64,000 nt of DNA from Streptomyces collinus Tu 365. Its GTDB lineage: Bacteria > Actinomycetota > Actinomycetes > Streptomycetales > Streptomycetaceae. Within the stretch, counting starts at the first letter, position 1; each line of letters begins with the position of its first letter. Location of the stretch: NCBI RefSeq assembly GCF_000444875.1, contig NC_021985.1:5352170-5416169 (forward strand), read 5' to 3'. The position numbers were made by a program, and so were the translations under genes. This document shows positions 9,543 through 17,738 of the stretch, piece after piece. The notes beneath the pieces were generated by a model. That model ran no database searches. It was given only the letters and a program-made list of their open reading frames with translations, and was not told the origin of the DNA.

Positions 9543-9649
9543 GTCGCTCAGTGCTGTCTAACATCTCGGCCGACACGGGGTCAACGAATCCGCCGCCACC
9601 CGGCGACCGGCGACCACCGCCCCACGACCGACGAGGAGCCTCTCCCATC

Positions 9650-10744
9650 GTGACCGCCGACGGCCACCTCAGCGCCACACCCGACGTCACGGACGTCGTC
9701 GACGTCGTCGACGTCGTCGACGTCGTCGCGCTCGGCGAGTCCATGGTCACCTTCCTGCCCACCCGCCCCGGCCGCCTCGCCGACGTGCCCTCCTTCGACC
9801 GGGGCATCGGCGGAGCGGAGTCCAACGTGGCCTGCGCGCTCGGCGCGTTCGGCCACTCGGCCCGGTGGGTGAGCCGGGTGGGCGCCGACGGGTTCGGGCA
9901 GCACCTGGTGGAGACGGTCGGGCGGTACGGGGTCGACGTCTCCCACGTGGGACGGGACACCGCCCGGCCGACCGGCGTGTACTTCCGCACCGCCGGGGAC
10001 CGCGGGACGGACGGCCACGAGGTGGCGTACTACCGGGCGGGCTCGGCGGCCTCCGCGATGAGCCCCGGCACCGTGGACCTGGCCGCGGTCCGCGCCGGGC
10101 GCGTGCTGCACCTGTCCGGCATCACGGCAGCGCTGTCCGGGGACTGCCTCGACCTGCTGCGCGTCCTCACCGCGCCCGCCGCAGGCCGCCCCCTGGTCTC
10201 CTTCGACGTCAACCACCGCCCCGGCCTGTGGCCCGACCCCGCCGCGGCCCGGGTGCTGCTCGGCCTCGCCCGCCGCGCCGACCTGGTGTTCGTCGGCGAG
10301 GACGAGGCCGAGCAGGCGTGGGGGACCGGCGGCGGACCCGGGGCGGTCCGGGCGGCACTGCCCGAGCCGCGCCTGCTGGTGGTGAAACAGGGGAGCGGCG
10401 GCGCGACCGTGTTCGCGCGCGGGGACGGCGACCTCGACGGCACCCGGCCCGTCTTCCAGCCCGCCCCGGCCGTGGACGTCGTGGCCACCGTCGGCGCGGG
10501 GGACGCCTTCGCCGCCGGTTTCCTCTCCGGCACCCTGCGCGGGCTGCCGCTGCGCGACCGGCTCCGGCACGGCCACCTCATGGCGGCCGCCACCCTCACC
10601 GTCCCCGGCGACCTCGCCGCCCCGCCCACCCGGAGCCACGCCGACCGGCTGGCCGCCCTGGACGACGGGGCATGGGGGAGACTTCGACTCGGCCCCGGCT
10701 GGACCGACGCCGCACGGGCCCCGGAGGAGGCGAACACCCCATGA
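9650..10744 (+). CDS. PfkB-family sugar kinase (2-keto-3-deoxygluconate kinase-like)
   Basis: 364 aa from the GTG at 9650, which follows GAGGAG (9633-9638). The kinase proper begins at VVALGESMVTF; the GGAESNVACALGAFG sugar-binding loop and the C-terminal VGAGDAFAAGF signature with catalytic Asp are present. The aspartate that normally precedes this signature (DTxGAGD) is Ala here. The family phosphorylates 2-keto-3-deoxygluconate or related sugar acids with ATP; the substrate in a D-amino-acid cluster is uncertain. The first 25 residues hold a DVVDVVDVVDVV repeat. The stop overlaps the IclR start (ATGA). Confidence 0.85.
   Translation: MTADGHLSATPDVTDVVDVVDVVDVVALGESMVTFLPTRPGRLADVPSFDRGIGGAESNVACALGAFGHSARWVSRVGADGFGQHLVETVGRYGVDVSHVGRDTARPTGVYFRTAGDRGTDGHEVAYYRAGSAASAMSPGTVDLAAVRAGRVLHLSGITAALSGDCLDLLRVLTAPAAGRPLVSFDVNHRPGLWPDPAAARVLLGLARRADLVFVGEDEAEQAWGTGGGPGAVRAALPEPRLLVVKQGSGGATVFARGDGDLDGTRPVFQPAPAVDVVATVGAGDAFAAGFLSGTLRGLPLRDRLRHGHLMAAATLTVPGDLAAPPTRSHADRLAALDDGAWGRLRLGPGWTDAARAPEEANTP
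9692..9727 (+). repeat. Four perfect tandem 9-bp repeats (GACGTCGTC) inside the kinase N-terminus
   Basis: Copies start at 9692, 9701, 9710 and 9719 and encode DVV x4 directly before the conserved kinase start. The unit is a multiple of three, so copy-number change would keep the frame. Confidence 0.95.
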
Positions 10745-11505
10745 GTCAGACCGTCGACCGCGCCCTGAGCATCCTGCCGCTGCTCGCCGAGGGCCCCGCG
10801 GACCTCGGCCAGGTCGCCGACCGGCTCGGCGTCCACAAGTCCACGGCCCTGCGCCTCCTGCGGACGCTGCACGAACACGGCCTGGTCTACCGCCAGTCCG
10901 ACCAGCGCTACCGCCTCGGCGCCCGCCTCTTCGGGCTCGCCCAGGAGGCGATGGAGAACCTCGACATCCGCGAGATCGCCCACCCCCACCTGGTCCGCCT
11001 CAACGAGCAGGTCGGCCACACCGTGCACCTCGCGGTGCACGAGGAGAACGAGGTCCTCTACATCGACAAGGTCGACAGCCGCTACCCGGTCCGCATGTAC
11101 TCGCGGATCGGCAAGCCCGTCGCCATCACCGTCGCCGCGGTCGCCAAGCTGCTCCTGGCCGACCTGCCCGAGGCCGAGCGCCGCGCCCTCGCGGAGAAGC
11201 TCGACTATCCCCTGTACACGGCCCGTTCCACCCCCGACGCCACCGCGTTCCTGCGGGAGTTGGAGCAGGTGCGCGAACAGGGCTGGGCCACCGACCTCGG
11301 TGGTCACGAGGAGTCCATCAACTGCGTCGCGGCCCCCGTCCGGGGCGCCGACGGCCGGGTGGTCGCCGCGATGTCGGTCTCCGCGCCGAACGTCGTCGTC
11401 ACCGCCGAGGAACTCCTCTCCCTCCTCCCGCAGGTGCGCCGTACGGCGGACGCGATCAGCGGCGAGTACTCCGGAAGAACCCCAGTGAAGGACCGCACCG
11501 TATGA
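10741..11505 (+). CDS. IclR-family transcriptional regulator
   Basis: 254 aa. The N-terminal winged helix-turn-helix (VADRLGVHKSTALRLLRTL, about residues 25-45) and the C-terminal effector-binding domain (VHLAVHEENEVLYIDKVDS, then GGHEESINCVAAPV) are complete and of normal length. The ATG at 10741 overlaps the kinase stop (ATGA), and its own stop overlaps the ridA start, so the three genes are translationally coupled. It probably senses a pathway intermediate and controls the cluster through the palindrome at 9512-9542. Cluster-linked IclR proteins may repress or activate; the sign cannot be read here. Confidence 0.92.
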   Translation: MSQTVDRALSILPLLAEGPADLGQVADRLGVHKSTALRLLRTLHEHGLVYRQSDQRYRLGARLFGLAQEAMENLDIREIAHPHLVRLNEQVGHTVHLAVHEENEVLYIDKVDSRYPVRMYSRIGKPVAITVAAVAKLLLADLPEAERRALAEKLDYPLYTARSTPDATAFLRELEQVREQGWATDLGGHEESINCVAAPVRGADGRVVAAMSVSAPNVVVTAEELLSLLPQVRRTADAISGEYSGRTPVKDRTV

Positions 11506-11912
11506 CCGACAAGATCGCGCTCACCCCGAAGACCCACACCACTCCGCCCGCGAAGTTCTCCCACGGGGTGCGCAAGGGCAACATCCTCCAGGTCGCCGGC
11601 CAGGTCGGCTTCCTGCCCGCCGAGGAGGGCAAGCCCCCCACGCCGGCCGGCCCCACCCTGCGCGAGCAGACCCTGCAGACCCTCGCCAACGTCAAGGCGA
11701 TCCTGGAAGAGGGCGGCGCGAGCTGGGACGACGTCATGATGATCCGCGTCTACCTGACGGACGTGGCCCACTTCCCGGAGATGAACGAGATCTACAACGC
11801 GTACTTCGGGGAGCAGAACCTCACCCAGCCGCCCGCGGCCCGCACCACGGTCTACGTCGGTCTCCCGGCCGGTCTCCTCGTCGAGATCGACGCCCTCGCC
11901 GTCCTGAGCTGA
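11502..11912 (+). CDS. ridA: RidA-family enamine/imine deaminase
   Basis: 136 aa. Features of the YjgF/YER057c/UK114 family are visible: QVAGQVGFLP, EQTLQTLANVKAILEEGGASWDDVM and the arginine-containing PPAARTTVYVGLP segment whose Arg binds the imino-acid carboxylate. RidA proteins hydrolyse 2-aminoacrylate and similar enamines released by PLP-dependent dehydratases. That fits the neighbouring D-amino-acid deaminase, which would make exactly such an intermediate. The ATG overlaps the iclR stop (ATGA). Confidence 0.92.
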   Translation: MTDKIALTPKTHTTPPAKFSHGVRKGNILQVAGQVGFLPAEEGKPPTPAGPTLREQTLQTLANVKAILEEGGASWDDVMMIRVYLTDVAHFPEMNEIYNAYFGEQNLTQPPAARTTVYVGLPAGLLVEIDALAVLS

Positions 11913-11985
11913 CGGCCCCCTCCGGCGCGCGTCCGGCCGAGTCCGCCGACCCCCGCCGATCCCGCACCTCCCGCACCTCCCGCAC

Positions 11986-12014
11986 GGCACGGCACCCCCT
12001 CCGGGTGCCGTGCC
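11986..12014 (+). terminator. Hairpin terminator between ridA and the GntP permease gene
   Basis: A perfect 12-bp stem (GGCACGGCACCC at 11986-11997 with 12003-12014) and a 5-nt loop follow ridA. It may separate the permease gene from the upstream operon, or reduce read-through into it. Confidence 0.75.
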
Positions 12015-12064
12015 GCGCCGCCCCCTGCCCGAAAGCACGATGCACTTACCCAGAGGACCCCCGT

Positions 12065-13546
12065 ATGCCCGTTCCGCTCGCCGCCCCCGCCCCCGCCCCC
12101 GCCGCTCCACCCCACACCGGAGGACTGCTCCTCCTCGTCGACGGCACCGCCGGACTCCTCACGGTCGCCGCCGTCGGCATAGCCCTGCTGCTCTTTTTGA
12201 TCATCAAGGTCCGGCTGCAGCCGTTCGTCGCCCTGCTCGCCGTCTCCATAGCCGTCGGCCTGCTGGCCGGCCTCTCGGTCACGGAACTCTTCGGCACCGT
12301 CCAGCGCTCCGACGCCGTCTCCACCATCGAGTCCGGCATGGGCGGCATCCTCGGCCACGTCGCCGTCATCATCGGCCTGGGCACCATGCTCGGCGCGATC
12401 CTGGAGGTCAGCGGCGGCGCCGAGGTGCTGGCCTCCCGGCTGCTGGGCCTCTTCGGCGAGCGGCGCGCTCCCCTCGCCATGGGCCTGACCGGCCTGATCT
12501 TCGGCATCCCGGTCTTCTTCGACGTCGGCATCTTCGTGCTCGCGCCGCTCGTCTACGCGGCCGCCCAGCGCGGCGGCAAGTCGATCCTGCTCTACTGCCT
12601 GCCGCTCCTCGCGGGCCTGTCCATGACCCACGCCTTCCTGCCGCCGCACCCCGGCCCGGTCGCCGCCGCCGGACTGCTGCACGTCCAGCTCGGCTGGGTC
12701 ATCCTCATGGGCGCCGTCTGCGGCGTCCCGGCCGTCCTGGCGGCCTGGGCCTACTCCGCCTGGATCGGCAGGCGGATCTTCGTCGCCGTACCGCAGGACA
12801 TGGTCGAGGCGGCTCAGGAGGCCAGGCGGGCCGTCCTCGCCGAGCAGCGGGCCCAGGGCGTGGAGCCGCGGGAGACGCCCGTGCCGCTCGGCACGGTCCT
12901 CGCCATCATCGGCACGCCCCTGGTCCTGATCCTCGCCGCCACCTTCTCCTCCATCGCCCTGGACCCGTCACCGGGCCGTTCGGTGCTGGAGTTCTTCGGC
13001 CACCCCTTCGTGGCGCTCACCATCGCGCTGCTGCTCGCCTACTACCTGCTCGGCATCCGGCGCGGCTGGTCCCGTAAGTCCCTGGAGTCCGTGTCGACCT
13101 CGTCCCTCAAGCCGGTCGGCAACATCCTGCTGGTGGTCGGCGCGGGCGGCGTCTTCGGCGCCGTGCTGAAGGCGAGCGGGGTCGCGCAGGCCCTGTCCGA
13201 CACCTTCGACGGCGTCGGCCTGCCGGTGATCGTGCTGGCGTACCTGATCTCGCTCGTGCTGCGGGTCGCCCAGGGCTCGGCGACGGTCGCCATCGTCACG
13301 ACGGCCGGCATCGTCGCGCCGCTGCTGGCCGAGGGTCACCACTCCCAGGCCTTCGTCGCCCTCGTCATCATGGCCATCTCCGCGGGCTCCATCTTCGCCT
13401 CGCACGTCAACGACGGCGGCTTCTGGATGGTCGCCAAGTACTTCGGCATCAGCGAACGCGACACCCTGCGCACCTGGACCGTCCTGGAGTCGGTGCTCTC
13501 CGTGGCGGGGTTCGCGGTGGCGGCGGCGGTGAGCGTGTTCGTGTAG
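12065..13546 (+). CDS. GntP-family permease (gluconate or D-serine type)
   Basis: 493 aa from the ATG at 12065, with GAGG about ten bases upstream. It is a polytopic membrane protein with about 12 hydrophobic segments and GntP hallmarks: GIPVFFDVGIFVLAPLVY, THAFLPPHPGPVAAA, RVAQGSATVAIVT and SHVNDGGFWMV. GntP members are proton symporters for gluconate, but DsdX of the same family imports D-serine. The cluster context (D-aminoacylase, D-amino-acid deaminase, RidA) favours D-amino-acid uptake; the adjacent sugar-acid kinase favours a gluconate-like substrate. The stop is only 13 bp from the CHAT-protein start. Confidence 0.9.
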   Translation: MPVPLAAPAPAPAAPPHTGGLLLLVDGTAGLLTVAAVGIALLLFLIIKVRLQPFVALLAVSIAVGLLAGLSVTELFGTVQRSDAVSTIESGMGGILGHVAVIIGLGTMLGAILEVSGGAEVLASRLLGLFGERRAPLAMGLTGLIFGIPVFFDVGIFVLAPLVYAAAQRGGKSILLYCLPLLAGLSMTHAFLPPHPGPVAAAGLLHVQLGWVILMGAVCGVPAVLAAWAYSAWIGRRIFVAVPQDMVEAAQEARRAVLAEQRAQGVEPRETPVPLGTVLAIIGTPLVLILAATFSSIALDPSPGRSVLEFFGHPFVALTIALLLAYYLLGIRRGWSRKSLESVSTSSLKPVGNILLVVGAGGVFGAVLKASGVAQALSDTFDGVGLPVIVLAYLISLVLRVAQGSATVAIVTTAGIVAPLLAEGHHSQAFVALVIMAISAGSIFASHVNDGGFWMVAKYFGISERDTLRTWTVLESVLSVAGFAVAAAVSVFV

Positions 13547-13547
13547 G

Positions 13548-13553
13548 CAGTAT
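13548..13553 (+). promoter_or_regulatory. -10-like hexamer for a leaderless CHAT transcript
   Basis: CAGTAT ends six bases before the GTG start, and no ribosome site is present. This spacing fits a transcript beginning at the start codon. The -35 region is weak. Confidence 0.4.
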
Positions 13554-13559
13554 GGGCGG

Positions 13560-16500
13560 GTGACCTCCCTTCCGGACCACTCCGCCGCGCAGGCCGACCC
13601 GTTCGGCGACCTCACCGCCGAACGGGACGCCGTCTACGACCGGTTGGCGGGACTGTCCGCCGACGACCCGGAGGCACCCGGCCTGTGCGGGTACGCCGGC
13701 GAGCTGAGCCACCGGCTGTACCTGCTCCGCGACGCCGGCCGCGACGAGGAACTCGACCTGGCCGCCGAGGCGTTCGAGCACGCCTTCCGCACCCCCGGCG
13801 ACGGCCCGCGGTGGGCGTCCTGGCGGATCAGGTTCGGGCACCTGCGGGGCGTGCAGTACGAGAACGGCGGCGCCGCCGACGGCGGCGACCGGCACCTGAT
13901 CGAGGAATCCTGGCGGTTGCTGTCCGAGGGGGTGGCCGCCCTGCCCACCGGCGACCCCGGCTCCGCCTGGGAGCGGACCTGGGGGCGGTACATGCTCGCC
14001 CTGTGCGCCAAGCTCCGCGTCCTCGCCGAACCCGACTCCGCGCCGCTGCTGGACGAGGCCCTGCACCGGCACACCGACGCCCTCGCCCACGCCGAACCCG
14101 GCGGTGAGGAGGAGACGGTGCTGCGGACCGGGGCGGCCCACCTGCACCTGCACCGCGCCCTGCACCTCGGCGACGCCGACGCCGCCGGCGAGGCGGCACG
14201 CCTCTTCCGCGCCCTGCTCACCACCGCCCCGCCCGACGACATCCCCCCGCTGCGCCACGACCTGGGCCTCGCCGAGCTCGTGCACGGCCGCGCCCGGGCC
14301 GACCGCGCCCGCCTCGAGTCCGCCCTCGACTCCTTCGACACCGCCCTGACCGAGATCCGCCGGGCGGGCGGCCCCGAGCCCGACTGGGCCTTCGACGCGG
14401 AGGTCAACGCCCTCTTCGTCCGCGCCATGATCTGGTCCACCTGGAAGGACCTCGGCCAGAGCCTCGCCGCCGAGATCGAGCTGCGCCGGCTGCTGGAACG
14501 GCCCGGCGCCGAGGACCGGATGCTGCCGCAGTACCTCGACCTGTTCGGCCGGCTGCTCTACGAGCGCGCGGCGGCCCGCGACGACGCCCCGGGCCGCGAC
14601 CGCGGCATCGCCCTGGTACGCCGGGCCGTCGACCGGTGGGAGCCCGCCCGCGACGGCGACGTCACCGCCGCCGCGCTCTTCCTCGCCCTCTTCCAGCAGG
14701 CCCGCCACCACGACGACCCCGACCCCGCCCGCGCCCAGGACGTGCTGCGCGCCGCCACCCTGGTCCTGGAGGCCGAACACGACGTCCACGACCTCGCCCA
14801 GACCGCCCGCATGCTGGAGGGCTGGGCCCGCTTCACCCTCGCCGACCACGGCGTCCTGCCCGAGACCGACGGACGCCCGGAGGGACTCGACACCGACCAG
14901 CTGCGCCGGTCCGTCGCCACCCTCCTGGACGACTTCCGCGAGGGCCGGGCCTTCGTCGACTTCGGCGAGGAGGAGTTCATGCGCGGCATGAGCCGGGACG
15001 TGGCCGGACAGCAGCGCCGCGTCCAGGGCTTCGAACAGGCCCTCGCCCAGCTGCGCTCCCTCGACCCGGACACACCGGGCCGGGCCGAACTCGCCGCCCT
15101 GATGCTGTGCAACCTCACCGTCGTCGACCCCGAGGGCACCTACATCACCGCCGCGCACCGCCGGGAACTGACCGAGGCGGTGCTCCGGCGCGCGGAGCAC
15201 GACCCGGCCTGGCGGGGCAGAGCGCACGCCGTCACCGGCGTCGCCCGCCTGCACGAGGAGATGAGCGCCGGCTCCGGCGCCGGCCTCGACCGGGTGCTGG
15301 CCGACTTCGACCTCGCGGAGGCCGGCGGCGGCCTCGGCGGCGACGAACACGCCTACGGCCTCACCCTCGCCCGGTTCGTGGCCCAGACCCAGCGCGGCCA
15401 GACCGGCGGCGCCGACGACGACATGGAGGCCGGCGCCGCGACCTGGCGGCGGCTGCGCTCCGACCCCGCCCTGCCCGGCCACGTGCGCCGCCTGATGGAC
15501 CTCCAGCAGGCCGGCTTCGAGGCGCACGCCGCCGTCCGGCGCGGCGACCTCGCCGCCGCCGACCGGCACATCGCCCTGCTCACCGACGGCCACGCCACGC
15601 TCGGCGACGAGGACCCCACCCGCATCGAGATCCTCACCCTCCTGGAGAACGCCCGGGCCGGCCGCGACAACCTCGCCCGGCACCTCGGCGTCCCCCCGCT
15701 GCCCCCGCTCGCGGCCCGCCCCACCCCTGCCGAACTGCGCCGCCAGGCACGCCGGCTGCCCCGCGACCACCGGGCCTGGGTGCTCGGCGACACCGGCATG
15801 ACCCGCTTCGTGCGCGCCCTCTCCCAGCAGGACGGGCCGGGCCTCGTCGCCGCCATCGGCCTGCTCCGCGAGGCCCACGAGCTGTGCGAGCCGGGCAGCG
15901 ACAGCCGCCTGCGCTACGCCAACGGCCTCGGCATCGCCCACTGCGCGCTGTCCGAGCTGGAGATCGACCGGGTGCGCCGACGGGAGCGGCTGGCCAAGGG
16001 CATCGCCCTGCTGGAGGGCGCCTTCGAGGAGACCGGCGGCCCCGAGCACCGGCTGTACGCCGACACCGGCCTCGCGCTCGCCCGTGCCCACCGCACCCGC
16101 GACGACCTGCACCGCCGCGACCGCTCCAGCGCCCGCTCCCTCGGCCTGAAGTCGCTGCGCGGCCACGCCTGGGCGGCACTGCTGCAGTCCGGCACCGACC
16201 ACGCGACGGTCGCCGCCGCCCAGGCCACCGGCGCCGCGCTGGAGGTGGCCGGCTGGTGCCTGAAGGACGACCGCCCCGAGGAGGCCCTCCAGGCCCTGGA
16301 CGCCTGCCGGGGCCTGGTCCTGCACGCGGCCCTCACCTCGGCGACCGTCCCCGACCTGCTGACCGCCACCGGGCACGCCGACCTGGCCCGGGAGTGGGGC
16401 GCCGCGGGGGCGGAGGAACCCGCCGACCCGGTCACCGCCGTCAAGGCACCGCAGGCCGTCCCCAGCGCCCTGCGCCGCCGCGTCCTGGCCGCCCTCACCG

Positions 16501-17738
16501 GCACCGACGCCCCCCACCAGGCCCGCCTCCTCGACCCGCCCGCCCCCGAGGAGGTCGCCGAGGCCCTGCGCGCCCTCACCAAGGACGCCCTGGTCTACCT
16601 GGTGCCGGCCACCGAGGACACCCCCGGCACCGCCCTGGTCGTCACCTCCCGGGGCACGGCGCACGCGGTGCCCCTGCCCACCCTGAGCGAGGAAGCGGCC
16701 CCCCTGAAGGAGTACCGGCCGGGGGAGGAGGCGGCCCGCGACGCCGGCCCGGTGCCCGACCGGAACTCCCGCGTCCTCGGCCCGGTCCCCGGCTACCGGC
16801 CCACCGCCCCGCCCACCCTGCGCGCCCAGCTCGACCGGCTCTGCGGCTGGGCCTGGTACGCGGCGATGCGGCCCCTGCTGGAAGCGTTCGAGATGCCCGC
16901 CGGACGGCAGCCCCGGCTGGTCCTCGTCCCCATGGGCCGGCTCGGACTCGTGCCCTGGCACGCGGCCTGGGAACCGGGCGGCCCGCGCGGCCGGCAGTAC
17001 GCGCTCCAGGCCGCCGAGATCTCCTACGCCGCCTCCGCCCGCCTGCTGTGCCAGGTGGCCGCCCGCCCCGCCGCCGAGCACACCGGAGCCGCCCTGATCG
17101 TCGGCGACCCCACCGGCGACCTGCGCCACGCCGGCGAGGAGGCCGACGCCGTGCAGCGCGCCTTCTACCCGGACGCCCGCTTCCTCGGCCGCCGGACCAC
17201 CGGCGCCTCGGACGGTCCCGGCACCCCCGGCGAGGTGCTGGGCTGGCTGCGCGAGACACCCGGCGACGGCGCGGTGCTGCATCTCGCCTGCCACGCGTCC
17301 GTCGCCGAGAACGCCCGCCGCAGCGCCTACCTCGCCCTGCACGACGGGCAGCTCGCGGCGGAGGACATCACCGGTGCCGGCGGCGACCGGCTCGCCCTCG
17401 TCCTGCTGGCCGCCTGCCGCAGCCATGTCTCGGGACGCGGCCACAACGAGGCCTACAGCCTCGCCACCGCCTTCCTCGCGGCGGGCGCCCGCTCGGTCGT
17501 CGGCTCGCTGTGGCCGGTCCCGGACGAGGCGACCTCGGTGCTGATGTTCCTCACCCACCACTTCCTGCGCACCCACGGCGAACCCCCCGGCCGGGCGCTG
17601 CGCCGGGCCCAGCTGTGGATGCTCAACCCCGGCCGTGAACTGCCCGCCGGGCTGCCCGCCTTCCTCGCCGAGCGGGCCGCCCGCATCGACCCGCACGACC
17701 TGAGCGCCTGGGCCGGCTTCACACACCTCGGCCGGTGA
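13560..17738 (+). CDS. Large helical-repeat protein with C-terminal CHAT (caspase-like) protease domain
   Basis: 1392 aa. Residues from about 15 to 1070 are Ala/Leu/Arg-rich helical repeats of TPR-like character (for example RAQDVLRAATLVLEAEHDVH). The last 320 residues are a CHAT domain: the lead-in LVLVPMGRLGLVPWHAAWE, catalytic His1245 in LHLACHASVAEN, catalytic Cys1286 in LLAACRSHVSG, then GARSVVGSLWPVPDEAT. CHAT proteases are separase/caspase-clan cysteine peptidases that usually cleave one specific partner when a sensor triggers them (TPR-CHAT with type III-E CRISPR is the best known case). No signal peptide or membrane segment, so cytosolic. The gene overlaps the convergent caspase gene by 20 nt. 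Its trigger and substrate are unknown. Confidence 0.9.
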   Translation: MTSLPDHSAAQADPFGDLTAERDAVYDRLAGLSADDPEAPGLCGYAGELSHRLYLLRDAGRDEELDLAAEAFEHAFRTPGDGPRWASWRIRFGHLRGVQYENGGAADGGDRHLIEESWRLLSEGVAALPTGDPGSAWERTWGRYMLALCAKLRVLAEPDSAPLLDEALHRHTDALAHAEPGGEEETVLRTGAAHLHLHRALHLGDADAAGEAARLFRALLTTAPPDDIPPLRHDLGLAELVHGRARADRARLESALDSFDTALTEIRRAGGPEPDWAFDAEVNALFVRAMIWSTWKDLGQSLAAEIELRRLLERPGAEDRMLPQYLDLFGRLLYERAAARDDAPGRDRGIALVRRAVDRWEPARDGDVTAAALFLALFQQARHHDDPDPARAQDVLRAATLVLEAEHDVHDLAQTARMLEGWARFTLADHGVLPETDGRPEGLDTDQLRRSVATLLDDFREGRAFVDFGEEEFMRGMSRDVAGQQRRVQGFEQALAQLRSLDPDTPGRAELAALMLCNLTVVDPEGTYITAAHRRELTEAVLRRAEHDPAWRGRAHAVTGVARLHEEMSAGSGAGLDRVLADFDLAEAGGGLGGDEHAYGLTLARFVAQTQRGQTGGADDDMEAGAATWRRLRSDPALPGHVRRLMDLQQAGFEAHAAVRRGDLAAADRHIALLTDGHATLGDEDPTRIEILTLLENARAGRDNLARHLGVPPLPPLAARPTPAELRRQARRLPRDHRAWVLGDTGMTRFVRALSQQDGPGLVAAIGLLREAHELCEPGSDSRLRYANGLGIAHCALSELEIDRVRRRERLAKGIALLEGAFEETGGPEHRLYADTGLALARAHRTRDDLHRRDRSSARSLGLKSLRGHAWAALLQSGTDHATVAAAQATGAALEVAGWCLKDDRPEEALQALDACRGLVLHAALTSATVPDLLTATGHADLAREWGAAGAEEPADPVTAVKAPQAVPSALRRRVLAALTGTDAPHQARLLDPPAPEEVAEALRALTKDALVYLVPATEDTPGTALVVTSRGTAHAVPLPTLSEEAAPLKEYRPGEEAARDAGPVPDRNSRVLGPVPGYRPTAPPTLRAQLDRLCGWAWYAAMRPLLEAFEMPAGRQPRLVLVPMGRLGLVPWHAAWEPGGPRGRQYALQAAEISYAASARLLCQVAARPAAEHTGAALIVGDPTGDLRHAGEEADAVQRAFYPDARFLGRRTTGASDGPGTPGEVLGWLRETPGDGAVLHLACHASVAENARRSAYLALHDGQLAAEDITGAGGDRLALVLLAACRSHVSGRGHNEAYSLATAFLAAGARSVVGSLWPVPDEATSVLMFLTHHFLRTHGEPPGRALRRAQLWMLNPGRELPAGLPAFLAERAARIDPHDLSAWAGFTHLGR

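Noticed and set aside
9509-9649. Upstream extension of the kinase frame to 9509
   Set aside because: Would run through the operator palindrome and lacks a ribosome site; the GTG at 9650 has GAGGAG.
13449-17726. 1425-codon open frame on the minus strand opposite the CHAT gene
   Set aside because: Gly/Val/Gln-rich shadow typical of high-GC coding DNA; no domain, and the CHAT frame on the other strand has clear catalytic motifs.
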